This document shows, piece after piece, positions 1-5,227 of a stretch of DNA of 5,227 bases (positions are counted from its first letter, which is position 1; each line of letters starts with the position of its first letter). Source of the stretch: Rhodanobacteraceae bacterium (GTDB lineage Bacteria > Pseudomonadota > Gammaproteobacteria > Xanthomonadales > Rhodanobacteraceae); assembly GCA_025928735.1 (NCBI GenBank), contig JAICIW010000191.1:1-5227 (forward strand), read 5' to 3'. The notes under the pieces were generated by a model that was not told the origin of the DNA, did no database searches, and saw only the letters and a program-made list of their open reading frames with translations. Made by a program: the position numbers and the translations under genes.

Positions 1-251
1 AGGAAGGCCAGAATCATCCCTTCATCGCGCGCTTCCGCGAACGCGCGCAATTCGACGGCGCGCGCATTACCACCATCGACGGCCTGCGTGCGGATTGGTT
101 CGACGGCTGGGGCCTGGTGCGCGCGTCCAATACCACGCCCGTGCTGGTGTTGCGCTTCGACGCCGACAACGCCACCGCGCTGAAGCGCATCCAGGACGCG
201 TTCCGCGCGCAGATCCTTGCGTGCGACAGCTCGCTCACGCTGCCGTTCTGA
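1..251 (+). CDS. algC: Phosphomannomutase/phosphoglucomutase, C-terminal end (partial)
   Basis: This is the 3' end of a gene that begins before the window. Reading codons from base 3 gives 82 residues and a TGA at 249-251. The enzyme family interconverts mannose-6-P/mannose-1-P and glucose-6-P/glucose-1-P in the cytoplasm, supplying GDP-mannose and UDP-glucose for exopolysaccharide and LPS. The visible part is the C-terminal domain 4 of alpha-D-phosphohexomutases. It carries GWGLVRASNTTPVLVLRF, the phosphate-binding RxSNTxP motif followed by a beta strand, preceded by a TTIDGLRADW segment. The terminus FRAQ...DSSLTLPF closely resembles my recollection of the end of Pseudomonas AlgC. The catalytic serine and metal-binding domains lie outside the window, so substrate preference cannot be judged. 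The symbol is by resemblance; in Xanthomonas the equivalent function is named xanA. The gene faces the M28 gene across a repeat-rich gap. Confidence 0.9.
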   Translation, partial: EGQNHPFIARFRERAQFDGARITTIDGLRADWFDGWGLVRASNTTPVLVLRFDADNATALKRIQDAFRAQILACDSSLTLPF

Positions 252-266
252 CGCGTGGCACGGTGT

Positions 267-302
267 TTTTGCTCTTGTTCGTCATTCCGGCGCAAGCCGG
301 AA
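267..302 (+). repeat. REP-like hairpin element, copy 1
   Basis: A T-rich lead (TTTTGCT, 267-273) runs into TTGTTCGTCATTCCGGCGC (275-293). The hairpin is TTCCGGC (285-291), loop GCAA (292-295, a GNRA-type tetraloop on this strand) and GCCGGAA (296-302), a perfect 7-bp stem. The same element recurs in inverted orientation at 541-580, which supports a mobile or dispersed repeat rather than chance. It begins 15 bases after the phosphomannomutase stop codon. No T-tract follows the stem on the + strand, so it is not a classical intrinsic terminator for that gene. Confidence 0.75.
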
Positions 303-376
303 CCCAGCGACTTTGCCGTGTTTGTAATTTTCCACACCATTCCAATGCGCCATTGCCGTTTCGTTGGCAGGCAGCC

Positions 377-499
377 TTCGGCCGTCCGGTAGGGCGGGTG
401 ACAACCCGCCTTTCGTGCGGCGGGATTGTCCGCACATCCCTGATACTCACCCTCGCTACGCTCGGCCGGCCTGCGGCCGTCCAAATTAGTTCCGGACGG
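377..499. repeat. Central cluster of short inverted repeats between the REP copies
   Basis: Three perfect short stems follow one another. GGCGGGT (393-399) pairs with ACCCGCC (404-410) around GACA. GTGCGG (415-420) pairs with CCGCAC (430-435). CCGTCC (477-482) pairs with GGACGG (494-499). The self-complementary block CGGCCGGCC lies at 463-471, and CGGCCGTCC occurs twice as a direct repeat (379-387 and 474-482). This density of stems is higher than GC content alone would suggest. It looks like the inside of a dispersed composite repeat rather than a gene. No protein or known RNA family was recognised. Confidence 0.5.
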
Positions 500-540
500 A
501 TTTGTCGCTGCGCTATTCCCGTCCTGCGAGATCTTGCTTC

Positions 541-580
541 TCATTCCGGCCAGCGCCGGAATGACGAACAAAAAGCAAAA
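541..580 (-). repeat. REP-like hairpin element, copy 2 (inverted)
   Basis: A perfect 10-bp stem pairs TCATTCCGGC (541-550) with GCCGGAATGA (555-564) around the loop CAGC (551-554). It is followed by CGAACAAAAAGCAAAA, which is the reverse complement of the T-rich lead of copy 1. Read on the - strand, copy 2 matches copy 1 over about 36 bases. The block of 19 bases TTGTTCGTCATTCCGGCGC is identical; the differences are two loop bases and a one-base indel in the T-rich lead. The two copies therefore form an inverted pair with about 240 bases between them. Confidence 0.75.
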
Positions 581-610
581 GACGCGCGCCGTCCTTGGCA
601 CACGTCCTTC

Positions 611-627
611 CGGCACAATCCGTGCCG
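611..627 (-). terminator. Small hairpin just past the M28 stop, possible terminator
   Basis: CGGCAC (611-616) pairs perfectly with GTGCCG (622-627) around a five-base loop. On the - strand it starts nine bases after the stop codon of the M28 peptidase gene, the right place for a terminator. However, the bases after the stem on that strand (GAAGGACG) are not T-rich, so intrinsic termination would be weak. It may instead be a 3'-end stabilising stem or chance. Confidence 0.3.
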
Positions 628-636
628 ATCGTCAGC

Positions 637-2337
<1,701 letters not shown>

Positions 2338-2346
2338 GAAGGGGTA

Positions 2347-2351
2347 CTCCT
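2347..2351 (-). promoter_or_regulatory. Ribosome binding site fixing the M28 GTG start
   Basis: On the - strand the sequence reads AGGAG, nine bases before the GTG at 2337. No comparable site sits at a useful distance from the nearby in-frame ATG at 2325 (21 bases away). This, with the signal peptide, decides the start. Confidence 0.7.
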
Positions 2352-2364
2352 GCGGGGATGAGTG

Positions 2365-2395
2365 ATGCGCCGGAACATCGTCGTTCCGGCGGCAT
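2365..2395. repeat. Strong hairpin in the M28 upstream region
   Basis: GCCGGAAC (2369-2376) pairs with GTTCCGGC (2383-2390) around ATCGTC. The stem continues with ATGC (2365-2368) and GCAT (2392-2395) if G2391 is bulged, giving 12 pairs in total. The core TTCCGGC is shared with the REP-like elements at 285 and 545, so this may be a diverged relative. It ends 13 bases upstream of the M28 ribosome binding site, so it could lie in that gene's 5' leader. Its function is unknown. Confidence 0.55.
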
Positions 2396-2408
2396 GGTCG
2401 GTCATTGA

Positions 2409-2432
2409 TGCGCAAAGCGTCGCCTTTGCGCA
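2409..2432. repeat. Second hairpin in the divergent gap
   Basis: TGCGCAAAG (2409-2417) and CTTTGCGCA (2424-2432) are perfect 9-bp inverted repeats around CGTCGC. The site lies between the divergent M28 and glutamine amidotransferase genes. It could be a dyad operator, a terminator-like stem in a leader, or a small repeat. No T-run follows on either strand. Confidence 0.5.
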
Positions 2433-2501
2433 AGGGACTTTCGTCATGCCGCTGCATCCCGCCAGCGTTATGCTGCGCGCAATCCAATGTGAGCCACGAC
2501 G

Positions 2502-3245
2502 ATGCGACCCTTGTTGTTGATCCAGACCGGCGAAGCGCCGGACCCTGTCCGCGCGCAATTCGGCGGCTTCGCCGATTGGTTTCGCGCGGCGATGCGCCTG
2601 CAGCCGGCGCAGACGCGGGTGGTGCGGGTCGACGAAGGCGAAGCCCTGCCGCGTCCCGATGGCGTGCCCGGCGCCGTGATCACTGGTTCCGCCGCGATGG
2701 TGACCGAGCGCACGGATTGGAGCGAACGCACCGCCGACTGGCTTCGCGCCGCGATGGATGCGCAAACGCCGCTGTTCGGTGTGTGCTACGGCCATCAATT
2801 GATGACGTACGCGTTGGGCGGCGAGGTCGGCTGGTTGCCGGGCGGCCGCGAGATGGGTACGCAGATGATGACGCGCGATGAGCACTTGAGTGCTGACTGG
2901 CCAAAGAAATTGCCGATTTCATTCTCCGCGCACACTACCCATCGGCAAGCGGTGCTTGCGCCGCCGCCCGGTGTCGAAATTCTTGCCCGGTCCGAGCGCG
3001 ACCCGCACCAGTTGCTGCGCTACGCGCCCCATGCAATATCGACGCAGTTCCATCCGGAGTTCACGGCGGCGTGCATGCGCGCCTACATCGACGCGCGCGC
3101 GGATGCGCTGCGGGAAGAGGGCACTGATCCCGATGCCCTGCGCGCCGGCGTGCGCGAAACGGAAGCCGCGCGCGCCTTGCTCGAAGGCTTTGCGCATGCC
3201 GCCTTGGATGCTCCAGTCCGTTCTGGAGTTCGGGCGATCAAATAA
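2502..3245 (+). CDS. Stand-alone class I glutamine amidotransferase (GMP synthase-like)
   Basis: This is a 247-residue cytoplasmic protein with a single class I (triad) glutaminase domain, which hydrolyses glutamine and passes ammonia to an acceptor. The nucleophile is C95 in GVCYGHQ, and the His-Glu partners are H184 and E186 in QFHPEF. The strand-turn ITGSAAMV (60-67) fits the family's oxyanion-hole region. GGREMGT (114-120) and the HTTHRQAV segment (144-151) resemble the GMP-synthase-like subgroup. There is no ATP-pyrophosphatase or dimerisation domain, so this is not GuaA itself. About 60 residues follow the triad and are rich in Ala, Arg and Glu, probably helical. ATG 2502 is the first possible start after an in-frame TGA at 2490-2492; the ribosome site is weak (GTGAG, 2489-2493). 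The acceptor substrate is unknown. Neighbours do not hint at one: the gene is convergent with rhomboid and divergent from M28. Confidence 0.9.
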   Translation: MRPLLLIQTGEAPDPVRAQFGGFADWFRAAMRLQPAQTRVVRVDEGEALPRPDGVPGAVITGSAAMVTERTDWSERTADWLRAAMDAQTPLFGVCYGHQLMTYALGGEVGWLPGGREMGTQMMTRDEHLSADWPKKLPISFSAHTTHRQAVLAPPPGVEILARSERDPHQLLRYAPHAISTQFHPEFTAACMRAYIDARADALREEGTDPDALRAGVRETEAARALLEGFAHAALDAPVRSGVRAIK

Positions 3246-3275
3246 CCTCGACGCGCGAAGCGCTGCCGAATGCCG

Positions 3276-3291
3276 CGATCACGGATGATCG
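3276..3291. terminator. Weak bidirectional hairpin between convergent genes
   Basis: CGATCA (3276-3281) and TGATCG (3286-3291) form a 6-bp stem with loop CGGA, in the 49-base gap between the converging amidotransferase and rhomboid stop codons. The position suits a shared terminator, but only TATT follows on the + strand and no T-run follows on the - strand, so the call is tentative. Confidence 0.3.
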
Positions 3292-3294
3292 TAT

Positions 3295-3975
3295 TCAATA
3301 ACTTCGCTGGCGCAGCCGTCGCTCCACCGCGCCGCGCGAAATCACCGCGAACAGGATCCCGAAGCCGAAGCCGGCCAAGTGCGCCCACCACACCACGGTG
3401 CCGAAACCCGGGCCCGCCCAAGTGAACAGCAGTTGCAGCAGCACCCACATGCCGATGAGCAGTGCGGCCGGCACGCGGATGAACTGCAGGTACAAGCCCA
3501 GCGGCAACACCAACCCCAGGTGCGCGCGCGGGAACAGCGCGAGATACGCGCCAAGCATGGCCGACACCGCGCCGCTGCAACCGATGATCGGCCGCAACTG
3601 GCTTGACAGCGTCCACGCGCCGACCAGGTTGGCGAACGCGCCGCCGATCAGGAACAGCGCGAGGAACCGACGCGACCCAAGCGCGCGCTCGGCGGGCAGC
3701 CCGAAGATCACCAGGAACAGCATGTTGCCGAGCAGGTGCATCCAGTCGGCGTGCATGAACAGCGACGTCAGCGGGCGCAGCCATGACCAGCCTTCCAGCA
3801 CCTTGCCATGCTGGAACAGGTGCGCGGGCACGGTGCCCCAATTGCCCAGCACCGCATAGCGCGTCGCGGGCGCCGACAGCATCAGCCACAGGTAGCACGC
3901 GACGCACGTCACCACCAGCGCGGGCGTGACCCAGCGCAGATGTGCATGACGGCGGCTGGGGACGTCGACGAACAT
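3295..3975 (-). CDS. Rhomboid family intramembrane serine protease
   Basis: This is a 226-residue inner-membrane protease (228 if started at 3981) that cuts transmembrane substrates within the bilayer. Six hydrophobic segments can be seen, at about 17-36, 74-94, 103-123, 133-150, 166-186 and 195-214. The rhomboid signatures are intact: H75, H80 and N84 in HADWMHLLGN, with N84 probably in the oxyanion hole; the nucleophile S134 in GCSGAVSAMLG; and the catalytic base H199 in WWAHLAGFGFG. The long loop between the first two segments (WGTVPAHLFQHGKVLEG) is typical. No extra cytoplasmic domain is present, so this is the compact six-helix bacterial form. I chose ATG 3975 because AAGG lies seven bases before it. 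ATG 3981 is only one base after that site, and a stop (3985-3987) closes the frame just upstream. Substrates cannot be predicted. It is convergent with the amidotransferase gene. Confidence 0.92.
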   Translation of the reverse strand: MFVDVPSRRHAHLRWVTPALVVTCVACYLWLMLSAPATRYAVLGNWGTVPAHLFQHGKVLEGWSWLRPLTSLFMHADWMHLLGNMLFLVIFGLPAERALGSRRFLALFLIGGAFANLVGAWTLSSQLRPIIGCSGAVSAMLGAYLALFPRAHLGLVLPLGLYLQFIRVPAALLIGMWVLLQLLFTWAGPGFGTVVWWAHLAGFGFGILFAVISRGAVERRLRQRSY

Positions 3976-3982
3976 CGGCATA

Positions 3983-3986
3983 CCTT
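3983..3986 (-). promoter_or_regulatory. Ribosome binding site deciding between two rhomboid starts
   Basis: On the - strand AAGG is one base before ATG 3981 and seven bases before ATG 3975. The spacing favours the second ATG, which shortens the protein by two residues. Confidence 0.5.
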
Positions 3987-3990
3987 AGCG

Positions 3991-4005
3991 CGTCGCATTG
4001 CGACG
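3991..4005. promoter_or_regulatory. Interrupted palindrome upstream of rhomboid, possible operator
   Basis: CGTCGCA, a central T and TGCGACG form a perfect 7+1+7 palindrome nine bases upstream of the first possible rhomboid ATG, in the gap between two divergent genes. The one-base spacer is too short for an RNA hairpin, so a dimeric DNA-binding protein is the more natural reader if it is functional. Chance in GC-rich DNA is not excluded. Confidence 0.3.
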
Positions 4006-4047
4006 ACGACGTTCTGCGGCCCTAACAAAAACACCATTGTCCCATCA

Positions 4048-4104
4048 CGACTGCGGTCGGGCGCAGGGGTATAGTGCGCCACGCATCGACTCTGCGGTCA
4101 GCGC
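4048..4104 (+). repeat. Imperfect direct repeat flanking a -10-like box
   Basis: CGACTGCGGTCGGGCGC (4048-4064) and CGACTCTGCGGTCAGCGC (4087-4104) match apart from a two-base insertion, a one-base gap and one substitution. They start 39 bases apart, and the TATAGT box at 4070-4075 lies between them. A further CTGCGG occurs at 4014-4019. The arrangement could be a pair of regulator sites around the promoter of the oxidoreductase gene, or chance. Confidence 0.3.
4070..4075 (+). promoter_or_regulatory. Candidate -10 box for the FAD oxidoreductase gene
   Basis: TATAGT differs from the sigma-70 consensus by one base and stands out in GC-rich DNA. It would give a leader of roughly 60 bases. No good -35 hexamer lies 16-18 bases upstream (the nearest likeness, TTGTCC at 4037-4042, is 27 bases away), so the promoter may be weak or need an activator. 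GCGCA (4061-4065) and TGCGC (4075-4079) form a short dyad over the box. Confidence 0.35.
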
Positions 4105-4126
4105 GTCCCGCGATCCTGCCTCGCAG

Positions 4127-4133
4127 AAAGGAG
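4127..4133 (+). promoter_or_regulatory. Strong ribosome binding site of the FAD oxidoreductase gene
   Basis: AAAGGAG lies seven bases before ATG 4141, a near-ideal Shine-Dalgarno sequence and spacing. It fixes the start of the gene. Confidence 0.8.
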
Positions 4134-4140
4134 TGCAGCC

Positions 4141-5227
4141 ATGCCTGCCGGATCCAGCCGTTTGCGCACACCTCCATGGCAGGACCTTGCCGCGAGCCTC
4201 CGCGGGATAATGCTGCTGCCGGGTAATGCCGATTACGAAACGCGCCGTCGCGTCTGGAATGGCGCGATCGATCGGCGTCCACCCGCGATCGCCCGCTGCG
4301 CCGACGCCGATGACGTAAGCACCGCCGTCAAGTTCGCGGCGCGCGAGCATTTTCCCATGACGGTGCGCGGCGGGGGCCACAACGTAGCCGGACTGGCCGT
4401 GCGCGATGACGCGTTGATGCTCGACTTGGGTTTCCTGAATCGGGTTGACGTCGATCCGCAATCGCGGCTTGCACGCGTCGAAGGTGGCGCGTTGTGGCGC
4501 GACGTGGATGCGGCGACGCAGCCGCACGGCTTGGCCACCACCGGCGGTTTTGTTTCGACCACCGGCGTCGGCGGCTACACGCTGGGCGGCGGCGTCGGCT
4601 GGTTGATGCGGCGTTGCGGTCTGGCCATCGACAATCTGCTCGAAGCCGAAGTCGTGCTGGCCGATGGCCGCTCCATCGTCGCGAACGAAAGGCAGCACGC
4701 CGACCTGTTCTGGGGCTTGCGCGGCGGCGGCGGTGGATTGGGCGTGGTCACCCGCTTCAGTTGCCGGCTGCATCCGGTCGGCGAAATATATGCCGGCGTG
4801 GCGTTCCACCCGGTCGCGGCCGCGGCGGATCTGCTGCGCGCATTCGCCGCATTCACCCGCGAGGCGCCCGAAGCGTGCACGGCGATGCTGGTATTCACGA
4901 CCGCGCCGCCGCTGCCGTTCCTTCCCGCCCAGGCGCACGGCAAGCGCGCCGCCGCGCTGGCCTTCTGCTGGAGCGGAGAACCCGCACTGGGTGCCGAGGC
5001 GATGCGGCCATTGAGTGATTTCGGCCGGCCGCTCGGCCGCCATGATGGCGTGATGCCGTATGCGGCGTGGCAGCAAGCCTTCGATACCGCGGCGCCGGCC
5101 GGGGATCATTACTATTGGACGACTTCGCAATTCGACGCGTTCGACGACGCCCTGATCGACGCGGTGGTTGCGCATGCGACCTCGCCTCCCGATTCGCTGT
5201 GCGAGGTGCATGTGCATCATCTGGGCG
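4141..5227 (+). CDS. FAD-linked oxidoreductase, BBE-like PCMH family (3' end missing)
   Basis: The first 362 residues of a flavoprotein oxidase/dehydrogenase are present; family members are usually about 450-480 residues, so the C-terminal BBE segment is lost beyond the window. The FAD-binding PCMH domain covers about 45-215. MTVRGGGHNVAGLAV (72-86) carries H80, the expected site of covalent 8-alpha-histidyl FAD attachment. GVGGYTLGGGVGWLMRRCGL (142-161) and FWGLRGGGGGLGVVTRF (190-206) complete the FAD pocket. The position of the second covalent link, a Cys in bicovalent berberine-bridge enzymes, is occupied by Ser/Thr (FVSTTG, 137-142), so single covalent attachment is expected. Residues from about 215 onward begin the substrate-binding domain. 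There is no signal peptide, so it is probably cytoplasmic. The substrate (sugar, alcohol or phenolic) cannot be told. ATG 4141 follows a strong ribosome site. The gene is divergent from rhomboid. Confidence 0.92.
   Translation, partial: MPAGSSRLRTPPWQDLAASLRGIMLLPGNADYETRRRVWNGAIDRRPPAIARCADADDVSTAVKFAAREHFPMTVRGGGHNVAGLAVRDDALMLDLGFLNRVDVDPQSRLARVEGGALWRDVDAATQPHGLATTGGFVSTTGVGGYTLGGGVGWLMRRCGLAIDNLLEAEVVLADGRSIVANERQHADLFWGLRGGGGGLGVVTRFSCRLHPVGEIYAGVAFHPVAAAADLLRAFAAFTREAPEACTAMLVFTTAPPLPFLPAQAHGKRAAALAFCWSGEPALGAEAMRPLSDFGRPLGRHDGVMPYAAWQQAFDTAAPAGDHYYWTTSQFDAFDDALIDAVVAHATSPPDSLCEVHVHHLG

Larger units (their letters stand above)
252..636. repeat. Non-coding convergent gap filled with REP-like inverted repeats
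   Basis: This 385-base gap lies between two genes that point at each other. Both strands have open frames here (up to 200 codons), but they run through hairpin arms, overlap the real genes and encode the low-complexity peptides typical of translated REP elements, such as VIPAQAGTQ, so I call no gene. The gap holds two REP-like hairpins in opposite orientation (267-302 and 541-580), a central run of further inverted repeats (377-499), and a small hairpin next to the M28 stop codon (611-627). Convergent gaps are the usual home of REP sequences, where they can end or stabilise transcripts or bind gyrase or IHF in some species. Which of these applies here is unknown. No transposase or target-site duplication was recognised. 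Confidence 0.75.

Noticed and set aside
285..302. Intrinsic terminator for the phosphomannomutase gene
   Set aside because: The stem is only 7 bp, no T-run follows it on the + strand, and an inverted copy exists nearby, so a REP-like repeat explains it better. It may still slow transcription.
252..636. CRISPR array or integron attachment site in the repeat-rich gap
   Set aside because: The repeats are inverted, not evenly spaced direct repeats with unique spacers, and there is no cas or integrase gene in view.
3083..3907. 274-codon - strand frame overlapping rhomboid and the end of the amidotransferase
   Set aside because: It is Arg/Ala-rich, out of frame with the rhomboid whose GxSG and His motifs are intact, and runs antisense into another real gene.
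4045..5220. 391-codon - strand frame antisense to the FAD oxidoreductase
   Set aside because: The + strand frame from 4141 has a strong ribosome site and all PCMH motifs. The antisense frame has no recognisable domain and is a GC-rich shadow.

Overview
The window is a stretch of ordinary, GC-rich chromosomal DNA that looks gammaproteobacterial, most likely from the Xanthomonadales (Xanthomonas, Rhodanobacter, Dyella, Lysobacter and relatives). This rests on an AlgC/XanA-type phosphomannomutase end, strong third-position G/C use, a cell-envelope hydrolase of a type common in that order, and intergenic REP-like hairpins with the core ATTCCGGC...GCCGGAAT. The genus assignment is inference.

Layout from left to right: (1) the last 83 codons of a phosphomannomutase/phosphoglucomutase on the + strand, ending at 251; (2) a 385-base gap (252-636) between convergent genes, packed with inverted repeats and containing no credible gene; (3) a complete lipoprotein zinc metallopeptidase of family M28 with an inserted PA domain on the - strand (637-2337); (4) a 164-base divergent gap with two strong hairpins; (5) a complete stand-alone class I glutamine amidotransferase on the + strand (2502-3245); (6) a 49-base convergent gap with a small hairpin; (7) a complete rhomboid intramembrane serine protease on the - strand (3295-3975); (8) a 165-base divergent gap with a palindrome, a -10-like box and a direct repeat; (9) the first 362 codons of an FAD-linked oxidoreductase (BBE-like, PCMH fold) on the + strand, cut by the window end.

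The gene strands alternate (+,-,+,-,+), so each gene is probably its own transcription unit. Nothing indicates one shared pathway. Two products act at the cell envelope (the M28 lipoprotein and the rhomboid protease), one feeds sugar-phosphate metabolism for surface polysaccharide, and two are probably cytoplasmic enzymes of unknown substrate.

I found no CRISPR array, tRNA, rRNA, transposase, phage gene or toxin-antitoxin pair. I see no convincing new multi-gene system. The items most worth a second look are non-coding: the REP-like composite at 252-636, the double hairpin at 2365-2432, and the repeats around the putative promoter at 4048-4104.
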